A stretch of DNA of 5,801 nt from Bacteroidota bacterium (GTDB lineage Bacteria; Bacteroidota; Bacteroidia; Sphingobacteriales; Sphingobacteriaceae), in contig JABDEQ010000117.1 of NCBI GenBank assembly GCA_013286985.1, positions 1-5,801 of the forward strand. The letters are read 5' to 3'. Of this stretch, positions 1-5,344 are shown piece by piece. The notes under the pieces are model-generated. The model did not search any database, was not told the origin of the DNA, and saw only the letters and a list, made by a program, of their open reading frames with translations. The translations under genes were made by a program, and so were the position numbers. Numbering within the stretch: the stretch's first letter is position 1; every line of letters begins with the position of its first letter.

Positions 1-92
1 AATGCATTTACGTTAACGCCGCTCGCAGAGTTAACTCACCCGAACATCGCTCCGCTCGTTCACCCTCTCTTTTGCAAGCAAAAAAGAGGGTT
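1..92. repeat. Hairpin-containing intergenic element, possible dispersed repeat
   Basis: Non-coding stretch downstream of the tsf terminator. It contains a near-perfect inverted repeat, CCCTCTCTTTTGC at 63-75 and GCAAAAAAGAGGG at 78-90, with one mismatch and almost no loop. The preceding part (about 29-62) is C-rich and purine-poor. I recall similar stretches ending in an ACCCTCTCTT...AAGAGGGTT hairpin in intergenic regions of Sphingobacteriaceae genomes, but this is memory and not a search. No U-tract follows the stem on either strand in a way that makes it a clear terminator. The element continues to or beyond the window edge, so its left limit is unknown. Confidence 0.3.
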
Positions 93-108
93 GGAAAAAA
101 TATTATTG

Positions 109-143
109 CAAAAAAAATCCCCCCGATTTACATCGGGGGGATT
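109..143 (-). terminator. Intrinsic terminator of the rplM-rpsI-rpsB-tsf operon
   Basis: A perfect 11-bp inverted repeat, AATCCCCCCGA at 116-126 and TCGGGGGGATT at 133-143, encloses a 6-nt loop. On the minus strand the G-rich arm is followed directly by a run of U (complement of the A run at 110-117). It begins only six bases past the tsf stop codon. Strong stem, U-tract and position together make this a confident Rho-independent terminator that ends the translation operon. Confidence 0.92.
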
Positions 144-149
144 AAATAT

Positions 150-989
150 TTAAGCTCCTAAAGCTACCCGCTTAAAGGCGGTAACGGTTAGGCCTTTTTG
201 AACAGTTTCAAGGAACTGTGCAACGTTCTTAGATGAGTCTTTAACAAACTCCTGGTTTAGCAGGGTGCTGTCTTTATAAAATTTATTCAATTTACCGGCG
301 GCAATTTTTTCAACCATTTCTTCTGGTTTACCTTCTGCGCGGATCACATCTTTAGCAATCTCCAGCTCACGCTCAATTGTTGAAGCATCAACACCATCTT
401 TATCAATGGCAATTGGGCTCATTGCAGCAATTTGCATGGCTACGTCTTTACCAGCTGCATCGGCATCGGCAGCGTTAGCGCTTAAAGCTACCAATACACC
501 TAAACGGAAGTTACCGTGGATGTAAGCAATAACTTTTTCGCCAGCAACAACTTCGTATTTTGATACCCCAATTTTCTCGCCGATTTTACCGGTTTTGTCA
601 ATAATAGCCTCACCAATTTTCTGACCATCAACAGTCAGTTCGCTTAATGCTTCAAGGTTTGCAGGATTATTTTCAACAGCAGTTTCAGCTATCGCATTAG
701 CAAAAGCAACAAACTCGGCGTTTTTAGCAACGAAGTCAGTTTCGCAGTTTAATTCAATAATTACACCGCGTTTGCCATCAGCGCTGGCACGGGCAATAAC
801 CACACCTTCGTTTGATTCTCTGTCCTGGCGGCTTGCTGCTACTTTAGCACCTTTTTTTCTTAAAAAATCTATGGCTGCTTCAAAGTCACCATTAGTTTCG
901 GTTAATGCTTTTTTGCAATCCATCATACCGGCACCAGTTTGCTGGCGCAGTTTGTTTACGTCGGCTGCAGATATTTGTACTGTAGACAT
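150..989 (-). CDS. tsf: Elongation factor Ts
   Basis: EF-Ts, the cytoplasmic guanine-nucleotide exchange factor that releases GDP from EF-Tu so it can load GTP and aminoacyl-tRNA. The protein has 279 residues, normal for the family. The N-terminal UBA-like module carries the first family signature at residues 14-29 (LRQQTGAGMMDCKKAL). The second signature, ELNCETDFVAK, is at 79-89 and includes the TDFV motif that contacts EF-Tu. The dimerisation region and C-terminal helix appear complete. The ATG is preceded by an A-rich stretch (ACATAAAAAAACA) and no Shine-Dalgarno sequence, the usual Bacteroidota arrangement. It is the last gene of the operon, lies 166 bp after rpsB, probably has its own promoter, and is closed by a terminator immediately downstream. 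Confidence 0.98.
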   Translation of the reverse strand: MSTVQISAADVNKLRQQTGAGMMDCKKALTETNGDFEAAIDFLRKKGAKVAASRQDRESNEGVVIARASADGKRGVIIELNCETDFVAKNAEFVAFANAIAETAVENNPANLEALSELTVDGQKIGEAIIDKTGKIGEKIGVSKYEVVAGEKVIAYIHGNFRLGVLVALSANAADADAAGKDVAMQIAAMSPIAIDKDGVDASTIERELEIAKDVIRAEGKPEEMVEKIAAGKLNKFYKDSTLLNQEFVKDSSKNVAQFLETVQKGLTVTAFKRVALGA

Positions 990-1037
990 TGTTTTTTTAT
1001 GTTTTTATGGATGAAAGTTACGTTTTGTAAACCGAAG

Positions 1038-1068
1038 CAAAATTAAATAGCCCGGTTACAACTCACAA
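1038..1068 (-). promoter_or_regulatory. Probable internal promoter for tsf
   Basis: On the minus strand TAATTTTG (1045-1038) fits the Bacteroidota -7 consensus TAnnTTTG. Twenty bases upstream lies GTTG (TTG at 1068-1066), an acceptable -33 element (consensus TTTG). Transcription would start near 1031 and give a leader of about 42 nt before the tsf ATG. The element is weaker than the rplM promoter, because its -33 box is imperfect, but its position in the only long gap of the operon favours a genuine secondary promoter. Confidence 0.45.
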
Positions 1069-1090
1069 CCGTTTATTGTTATATTATAGT

Positions 1091-1143
1091 TAAGGGTTGT
1101 ATATTGATGTTATAAAACTATAGCATGCAACACACAACCCTTA
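1091..1143 (-). repeat. Inverted repeat in the rpsB-tsf intergenic region
   Basis: TAAGGGTTGT (1091-1100) and ACAACCCTTA (1134-1143) form a perfect 10-bp stem around a 33-nt AT-rich loop. It starts 12 bases after the rpsB stop codon, so in the transcript it would fold right behind the rpsB coding region. There is no U-tract after the stem (the minus-strand sequence continues ACTATAATATAAC), so a simple intrinsic terminator is unlikely. A 3'-end stabiliser, processing site or attenuator between rpsB and tsf is possible; the sequence does not decide between them. Confidence 0.5.
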
Positions 1144-1155
1144 CCATACTATTTA

Positions 1156-2013
1156 TTACTCTTCTGATTTCTCAGCAGTAGGCTCTTCAGTTGCAGCTTC
1201 AGCTTCAACAGCTACCTTACGGTTTCTTTTTCCGCCTTCGTTTGCCGAACGGTCAGTTACTTCAGGAGCATCAGCTTTCGCTTTAGCAACTGCTGCTTCT
1301 TTTTCAGCTTCGTCTTCTTTCTCACGTTTGCGCTCGTCCAAACCTTCAACTATAGCCTGGATAATGATACCGGTAATCAATGAAATTGATTTGGTAGCAT
1401 CATCATTTGCAGGGATAGGGAAATCGATGTTTGAAGGATCAGAGTTGGTATCAACCATAGCAAATGTAGGGATGTTCAACTTTAATGCTTCTGATACAGC
1501 GATGTGTTCTTTCTTAACGTCAATCAAAAACAATGCAGCCGGTAAACGGTTAAGGTCGGCAATACCGCCCAACAAAGTTTCTAATTTGATACGCTCACGC
1601 TGAATCATCAGTCTTTCTTTTTTAGAAAGGTTGCTGTAAGTACCGTCTTTAGTCAATTTATCGATGTTTGACATCTTTTTGATCGACTTACGCACGGTAG
1701 CGAAGTTGGTTAACATACCACCTAACCATCTTTCGGTGATGAAAGGCATGTTTACCGTTTTTGCATAATCAGCTACGATATCTTTCGCTTGTTTCTTTGT
1801 AGCTACGAATAATACTTTACGACCTGATTTTACAATTTGTTTTATAGCTGCAGCAGCTTCTTCAACCTTAGTTAAGGTTTTATTTAAATCGATAATGTGA
1901 ATACCGTTACGCTCCATGAAAATGTACTGTGACATTTTCGGATCCCATTTGCGGGTAAGGTGACCAAAGTGTACACCTGCATCCAGTAAGTCCTGATATG
2001 TTGTTCTTGCCAT
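1156..2013 (-). CDS. rpsB: 30S ribosomal protein S2 (uS2)
   Basis: Ribosomal protein S2, which binds the head/body junction of the 30S subunit and is needed for S1 recruitment and initiation in bacteria that have S1. The 285-residue protein shows the N-terminal family region LLDAGVHFGHLTRKWDPKM at 9-27, the conserved ERWLGGMLTNF at 94-104, and the later core segment around NIPTFAMVDTNSDP at 180-193. The conserved core ends near residue 230. It is followed by about 55 residues rich in Ala, Glu and Lys, a low-complexity acidic tail of the kind common in Bacteroidota S2. The ATG is set by a very strong Shine-Dalgarno sequence, AAAGGAGG, with 8 nt between GGAGG and ATG. The gene begins only 18 nt after the rpsI stop, so translation coupling with rpsI is plausible. 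Confidence 0.98.
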   Translation of the reverse strand: MARTTYQDLLDAGVHFGHLTRKWDPKMSQYIFMERNGIHIIDLNKTLTKVEEAAAAIKQIVKSGRKVLFVATKKQAKDIVADYAKTVNMPFITERWLGGMLTNFATVRKSIKKMSNIDKLTKDGTYSNLSKKERLMIQRERIKLETLLGGIADLNRLPAALFLIDVKKEHIAVSEALKLNIPTFAMVDTNSDPSNIDFPIPANDDATKSISLITGIIIQAIVEGLDERKREKEDEAEKEAAVAKAKADAPEVTDRSANEGGKRNRKVAVEAEAATEEPTAEKSEE

Positions 2014-2021
2014 TTTGTTGT

Positions 2022-2029
2022 CCTCCTTT
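2022..2029 (-). promoter_or_regulatory. Strong Shine-Dalgarno site for rpsB
   Basis: AAAGGAGG on the minus strand is perfectly complementary to the canonical anti-Shine-Dalgarno CCUCCUUU, with 8 nt between GGAGG and the rpsB ATG. It fills nearly the whole rpsI-rpsB spacer. Such a site is unusual because most Bacteroidota genes lack one. Confidence 0.9.
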
Positions 2030-2031
2030 GA

Positions 2032-2418
2032 TTAACGTTTACTGAATTGGAATCTCTTACGTGCTTTCTTGCGTCCTGGTTTTTTACGCTCAACCATACG
2101 GTCGTCACGTGTCATGATACCTTTAGCGCGCAGAGCTGGTTTCTTATCAGCGTCGAGTTCAACAATTGCTTTCGCGATAGCTAAACGAACGGCCTCAGCC
2201 TGTCCTTTTACACCACCACCTGCAACATTTACTTTAACATCAAATTTTCCGGTTGAACCAGAAACCTCAGTGCTCTGAGTAACGATGTACTGTAATGGCA
2301 AGGTAGGGAAGTATTCTTTGTAATCTTTACCGTTTACGGTAATTGCGCCGTTGCCATCTGTTAAATAGATGCGTGCAACTGCTGTTTTTCTTCTGCCCGA
2401 AGTGTTAGTTGTTGGCAT
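2032..2418 (-). CDS. rpsI: 30S ribosomal protein S9 (uS9)
   Basis: Ribosomal protein S9, a 30S head protein whose C-terminal tail reaches the P-site tRNA anticodon loop. At 128 residues it has the normal bacterial length. The N-terminal GRRKTAVARIYL is at 8-19, the family signature GGGVKGQAEAVRLAIAK at 67-83, and the basic tail ends in the invariant QFSKR, with the terminal Arg that contacts P-site tRNA. The start is fixed by MPTTN and an upstream AAGGAG. It lies 25 nt after rplM, the usual partner of rpsI in bacteria, and 18 nt before rpsB. Confidence 0.98.
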   Translation of the reverse strand: MPTTNTSGRRKTAVARIYLTDGNGAITVNGKDYKEYFPTLPLQYIVTQSTEVSGSTGKFDVKVNVAGGGVKGQAEAVRLAIAKAIVELDADKKPALRAKGIMTRDDRMVERKKPGRKKARKRFQFSKR

Positions 2419-2425
2419 TTCTTTT

Positions 2426-2431
2426 CTCCTT
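2426..2431 (-). promoter_or_regulatory. Strong Shine-Dalgarno site for rpsI
   Basis: AAGGAG on the minus strand with 7 nt between it and the rpsI ATG. It is a near-canonical site in the 25-nt rplM-rpsI spacer. The neighbouring rplM and tsf starts have nothing comparable. Confidence 0.8.
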
Positions 2432-2443
2432 AAAATTTAAAAG

Positions 2444-2881
2444 TTAAATGGTTGTAGGGTTTTGTGCTGCATGAGGATGCTCAGCGCCTGCATAAACATG
2501 CAAATTGCCAAACAATGCTTTGCCCAAACGACTTTTAGGTAACATACCACGTACCGCTTTTTCAATTACGCGGGTTGGATGCTTTGCCATTAACTCCTTA
2601 GGAGAAATGAAACGCTGACCACCTGGGTAACCAGTGTAAGAAACATAGCGTTTGTCGCTGAATTTGTTTCCGGTCAGTTTTACCTTGTCTGCATTAATAA
2701 CAATCACGTTATCACCGCAGTCTACGTTTGGGGTAAAATCAGGCTTGGTTTTTCCACGGATGATCATTGCGATCTTTGTAGACAAGCGCCCCAAAATCTC
2801 GCCCTGTGCGTCAATAACAACCCATTGTTTGTTGACGGTTTTTTTGTTGGCTGAGACAGTTTTGTAACTTAACGTATTCAC
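2444..2881 (-). CDS. rplM: 50S ribosomal protein L13 (uL13)
   Basis: Ribosomal protein L13, an early-assembling 50S protein that binds 23S rRNA. The protein has 145 residues. Visible family segments are VVIDAQGEILGRLSTKIA at 21-38, PNVDCGDNVIVINADKV at 51-67, YTGYPGGQR at 82-90, and the signature region VRGMLPKSRLGKALFGNLHVY at 110-130. The start codon is GTG: the frame closes at a TAA 27 nt upstream with no ATG between, and the N-terminus MNTLSYKTVSA agrees with L13 proteins of related bacteria as I recall them. No Shine-Dalgarno is present (AAAGCAA precedes GTG). It is the first gene of the operon. In E. coli L13 represses its own operon by binding the leader; whether that holds here is unknown. 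Confidence 0.98.
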   Translation of the reverse strand: MNTLSYKTVSANKKTVNKQWVVIDAQGEILGRLSTKIAMIIRGKTKPDFTPNVDCGDNVIVINADKVKLTGNKFSDKRYVSYTGYPGGQRFISPKELMAKHPTRVIEKAVRGMLPKSRLGKALFGNLHVYAGAEHPHAAQNPTTI

Positions 2882-2930
2882 TTGCTTTAAATTAAATTTA
2901 TTAAACGTTTATTATACCCCGCATTTTCGG
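2882..2930 (-). promoter_or_regulatory. 5' leader of the rplM operon
   Basis: Predicted untranslated leader of about 49 nt between the promoter and the rplM GTG. It would begin with a small hairpin, CCCG (2918-2921) pairing with CGGG (2928-2931), and is otherwise AT-rich. A seven-codon upstream ORF (MRGIINV, minus strand 2924-2901) lies inside it. Hairpin and uORF are seen directly; any regulatory role such as feedback by L13 is inference. Confidence 0.4.
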
Positions 2931-2935
2931 GACTG

Positions 2936-2966
2936 CAAAGATACAGTTATTTATTTAACTGTCAAA
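2936..2966 (-). promoter_or_regulatory. Bacteroidota-type housekeeping promoter of rplM-rpsI-rpsB-tsf
   Basis: On the minus strand the -33 element TTTG (2966-2963) is separated by exactly 19 nt from the -7 element TATCTTTG (2943-2936). This is a full match to the TTTG-N19-21-TAnnTTTG consensus of the Bacteroidota primary sigma factor. The transcript would start near 2930, leaving a leader of about 49 nt before rplM. The exact consensus fits the high expression expected of ribosomal protein genes. Confidence 0.85.
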
Positions 2967-3016
2967 TGGTTTTTGAGGAATTGTGCGTTATGGCATTTTG
3001 TTTTATATCAAAGGGT

Positions 3017-3029
3017 TAGGTAGTACCTA
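3017..3029. repeat. 13-bp palindrome TAGGTA-G-TACCTA
   Basis: A perfect 6-bp inverted repeat around a single central G, upstream of the rplM promoter and just outside its -33 element (about 50 bp away). It has the size and symmetry of an operator half-site pair, but nothing nearby identifies a regulator. It may be chance in AT-rich DNA. Confidence 0.3.
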
Positions 3030-3093
3030 TAAAAATATAATTATTGAACAATACAGCGGTTAAAACTCGTTAAGTTTTTAAGAATTGTTAACA

Positions 3094-3203
3094 GGGCGTT
3101 CCAGCCGTGATAGAACGGCGGGCCGTGCTATCCGTTCATACGCCTGCAGGCATTAGGCACGGGCCGGTATCCACTGCTATCCCTAACGCAAAGCATTTAG
3201 GGT
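3094..3203. repeat. GC-rich hairpin cluster, probable dispersed intergenic repeat
   Basis: This block is clearly richer in G+C than the flanks and holds several nested inverted repeats. They are GCCGT/ACGGC (3104-3108, 3115-3119), GGCCGTGC with GCAC-g-GGCC (3121-3128, 3157-3165, one bulge), the palindrome GCCTGCAGGC (3142-3151), and CCCTAA/TTAGGG (3181-3186, 3197-3202). No reading frame explains it. Its phrases (GTGCTATCCGTTCATACG, CTGCTATCCCTAACGC) resemble intergenic repeats I recall from Sphingobacteriaceae, which would make it a REP-like or miniature mobile element. That identity is memory only. It lies between the rplM promoter and the end of the broken secreted-protein gene and might also end transcription of the latter. 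Confidence 0.4.
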
Positions 3204-3212
3204 AAATTATGA

Positions 3213-3278
3213 GAAGAAAACTATTGGAATAACGATGAAATGAAGAAGCTGGCCAGTGAAGGGATAAAAACTGTATAG
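3213..3278 (+). other. Short open remnant, 21 codons
   Basis: Between a TGA at 3210 and a TAG at 3276 the plus strand reads EENYWNNDEMKKLASEGIKTV. The composition looks like the C-terminal end of a soluble protein, and ATG at 3240 could start only 12 residues. It may be the tail of a deleted gene next to the hairpin cluster, or chance. No family is recognised and no ribosome site is evident. Confidence 0.15.
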
Positions 3279-3298
3279 TTTTGCCTCCTGGCTATGAA

Positions 3299-3754
3299 TT
3301 AATTTAAAATCGGTTCAGCACAATTCCACATCTTCATAAATCTAAAATATTCATCACTGCTATATAAAGCTTCCATATGCTTAGAATTGTATGGCTCATT
3401 TTTATCCCATTCTTTCTGGTTTTGGCTTAACTGTATATTGGCAACGGAATCAAGTTTAATATTTAGAAATCTTTTCCTGGGATTAACCTTAATTAAATAC
3501 CCCACCTTAGTATGGGGGTTTAATAAAACAACTAACATTACCAATGTATCTTTTGGTACGGTCCAAACAAACCTTCCGTCTTTGTCAGCATAAGTTAAAT
3601 ATGTCAAAGGATAAGTGGATACAGTACATGTATTGCAAGGCTGTTTATTAATAGTAATTCGGCCTTTAACAGCATAAAACTGCATTCCTGAAGTTTGTTA
3701 AGCCACAGATACTATATTTATAAATAATAAGCACAGGAAAAAGAAATGCTTCAT
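3299..3754 (-). pseudogene. Small secreted beta-sandwich-like protein, interrupted by TAA at the signal peptide end
   Basis: The reading frame starts with ATG at 3754-3752 and encodes an apparent signal peptide, MKHFFFLCLLFINIVSVA. It then meets TAA at 3700-3698, codon 19, and continues in the same frame as QTSG and a further 128 residues to a stop at 3299. If the TAA were a sense codon (CAA to TAA is one change) the product would be 151 residues, with cleavage after SVA. The segment after the break (VKGRITI, then TYADKDGRFVWTVP) has the G-x-hydrophobic and DxDGxF pattern of carboxypeptidase-regulatory-like beta-sandwich domains, an inference from pattern only. An ATG at 3685 could restart translation, but the product would lack the export signal. 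It could be a recent pseudogene or a sequencing error. The gene lies 92 bp after the unknown 183-residue gene on the same strand. Confidence 0.6.
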
Positions 3755-3802
3755 AAAAAATAAATATAAAGATTTTAAGCCGAGGTTATTTATTTAACGG
3801 TT

Positions 3803-3812
3803 GCTTGCAAGC
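3803..3812. repeat. 10-bp perfect palindrome GCTTGCAAGC
   Basis: A self-complementary decamer in the 92-bp gap between the 183-residue gene and the interrupted secreted-protein gene, flanked by GTT and AAC that extend the symmetry with one extra base. It has no loop, so an RNA hairpin would be weak; a DNA-binding site or chance are the alternatives. Confidence 0.25.
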
Positions 3813-3846
3813 TAACATCCATCATCAAAAACCTAACTCCACCACC

Positions 3847-4398
3847 CTAATACCATGGCTCCAGCCGTTTCAAATCGTGGATACTTATTGAAGTAATATC
3901 TCTTTGGGTATACACCGGAATCCTTAATATACAACTGATATTGGTTTCCAGACTATTGGATGTTAGTTCTGTATCATAACGCGGGTTGGTTCCGGATAAA
4001 AACTTTACTTCTTTGTTGTTATCAATAAAGCTAAATACAATATTCACCATACCAATAAAACCAATATGATTGGCGGCAATATAGCGCAGCAGCACCGGCG
4101 CAGCGTTATACACATAATTATATCCGCTCGGGTCGGTCATATCGCGCCCCAGGTGATTTTTCACCACTTCTTTATCGTAAACCTTAATCTGGTCGATAGA
4201 ATCAAATTGCCTGTAGTCTAAATAAGACTCCATTTCCATCAACGGAAACACGGCCTTACCTTCATCTTCCTCATCATCGTTATAAAGCCTGCGATATTGA
4301 ATATAGCGCACTTTAGCCTGATTAACATGCTCGTACAGAAAGGTAAATTCTGCAAATAAATGATCGGTTTTGGTATAAACTTTCAGGGTTCTGTCCAT
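3847..4398 (-). CDS. Hypothetical protein, 183 residues
   Basis: I do not recognise this protein. It has no signal peptide and no membrane segment, so it should be cytoplasmic. It is rich in Tyr and Asp, with an acidic patch DDEEDE at 41-46 and alternating hydrophobic residues that suggest a mixed alpha/beta or beta-rich fold. The end, RLEPWY, is compact. No catalytic motif is visible. The ATG is the only sensible start: the frame upstream runs to a TAA without another ATG. No Shine-Dalgarno is seen and no consensus promoter lies in the 77-bp gap behind the methyltransferase gene, so cotranscription with it is possible. Codon use looks like that of the neighbours and the length is enough to accept it as a real gene. 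Confidence 0.75.
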   Translation of the reverse strand: MDRTLKVYTKTDHLFAEFTFLYEHVNQAKVRYIQYRRLYNDDEEDEGKAVFPLMEMESYLDYRQFDSIDQIKVYDKEVVKNHLGRDMTDPSGYNYVYNAAPVLLRYIAANHIGFIGMVNIVFSFIDNNKEVKFLSGTNPRYDTELTSNSLETNISCILRIPVYTQRDITSISIHDLKRLEPWY

Positions 4399-4475
4399 AA
4401 TAAGGTTAGGATTCAGTAATAAATTATAGGCTAAAATAAGGCTTTATTTCATTTATCTGGCGGTATTCGCTTAAA

Positions 4476-5288
4476 TCAGGATTTCTTTCCCGAAATTAAA
4501 ATAGCGGAGAATTGGAGTTCAAGATTGGTTTCACCAAATTGCATGATCACTTGTTTTTCCATCTCCCGGGCAACAATATCAACATCCGCCGGGTTTTTAG
4601 CCGCCACAGCACTGCCAAGCGCATGCTTCAGGAAGTAGCCGTTTACAATTTCTTCTGCCGAAGGCGCCCCGGTTTTTAAGGAAACCCGGTTAGTTTCAAC
4701 ACCAACAAAGCCGGTTTCTTCCATCCAGTCTTTCAATACCGAAGCATCAAATAATGAAAACGGTATCAGGAATCGGGATGTATCTTCATCTTTAAAATAA
4801 GGCAGAATAATATCGTTAAAAACCAGCTTGAGCAACGGGGTATTTTCGGTTTTGTCCCAGGTGTTAAAAATAAATCGTCCTCCGGGCTTTAATACTCTCA
4901 GTGCTTCACTTAATCCCTTTTTCTTATCCTGTAAAAACATCAAACCAAACTGACATACCACCAAATCGAATGTGTTATCAGCAAAAGATAAATTTTGCGC
5001 GTCCTCAATTCCAAACACAACCGAACCATCATTTAACTTACCTTCCGCAACGCTCATCATATCGGCATTAAAATCGGTTGCTATCAGTTCAACGTCCGGC
5101 GCAAAATGATTCCGCAGATGCCGGGTTACCCGGCCGGTTCCGCAGGCAATCTCCAACACAGCTTTTACGCCTTCGGTATTTATTCGTGATACCAGGTCCA
5201 CAGCGTATGGTTCAAACATCATTGGCCCCAGGTATCTATCGTAATTTAAAGCCAGCTCGCCCGAAAATTTGAAAGCATCCTTTTCCAT
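4476..5288 (-). CDS. Class I SAM-dependent methyltransferase
   Basis: A 270-residue Rossmann-fold methyltransferase of the Methyltransf_11/UbiE-like group, transferring a methyl group from S-adenosylmethionine to an unknown small molecule or lipid. The glycine-rich SAM loop VLEIACGTGRV is at 44-54. The acidic residue after strand 2 is D72 in ATDFNADMM, which should bind the ribose hydroxyls. EDAQNLSF at 95-102 is the adenine-contacting region, DLVVCQFGLMF at 108-118 is motif III/IV, and LKPGGRF at 133-139 is the conserved turn before strand 5. The C-terminal half is variable, as expected for substrate binding. There is no signal peptide or membrane segment. An AGGA lies only 2 nt before ATG, too close to act as a normal ribosome site. 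Codons for KGLSEALRVLKPG overlap a 38-bp segment that recurs exactly at 5345-5382. No consensus promoter is seen between this gene and the repeat. Confidence 0.93.
   Translation of the reverse strand: MEKDAFKFSGELALNYDRYLGPMMFEPYAVDLVSRINTEGVKAVLEIACGTGRVTRHLRNHFAPDVELIATDFNADMMSVAEGKLNDGSVVFGIEDAQNLSFADNTFDLVVCQFGLMFLQDKKKGLSEALRVLKPGGRFIFNTWDKTENTPLLKLVFNDIILPYFKDEDTSRFLIPFSLFDASVLKDWMEETGFVGVETNRVSLKTGAPSAEEIVNGYFLKHALGSAVAAKNPADVDIVAREMEKQVIMQFGETNLELQFSAILISGKKS
4883..4920. repeat. 38-bp direct repeat, copy 1 (inside methyltransferase gene)
   Basis: Identical over all 38 bases to 5345-5382 and in the same orientation, beginning CGGGCTTTAATACTC and ending CACTTAATCCCTTT. The flanking bases differ on both sides (C/G before, T/A after), so 38 bp is the exact length. 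This copy encodes part of the conserved LKPGG region of the methyltransferase, so it is the original. Confidence 0.97.
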
Positions 5289-5344
5289 TTCCTATCTATT
5301 TAATATGCTTTGTAAGATAGCAATTCCTCATCGTTAACTAAAAG

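Noticed and set aside
1091..1143. Intrinsic terminator between rpsB and tsf
   Set aside because: The stem is followed by ACTATAATATAAC and not a U-run, and the 33-nt loop is long for a terminator; kept only as an inverted repeat.
772..1603. Plus-strand ORFs of 80 and 91 residues opposite tsf and rpsB
   Set aside because: They are antisense shadows of highly conserved ribosomal operon genes, with no ribosome site, no promoter and no recognisable protein features.
1884..2108. Minus-strand 74-residue ORF overlapping the rpsI and rpsB ends
   Set aside because: It is out of frame with both conserved genes and its sequence is just their shifted translation.
3276..3283. TAGTTTTG on the plus strand as a promoter
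   Set aside because: It matches the -7 consensus but there is no -33 element 19-21 nt upstream and no plus-strand gene follows.
5078..5272. Plus-strand ORF opposite the methyltransferase 5' part
   Set aside because: Antisense shadow; its residues are rich in Arg, Pro and Gln as expected from the reverse strand, and the minus-strand frame has clear SAM-binding motifs.
5304..5312. TATGCTTTG as a -7 element for the plus-strand peptidase
   Set aside because: It has three bases, not two, between TA and TTTG, and no TTTG -33 box lies at the right distance upstream.
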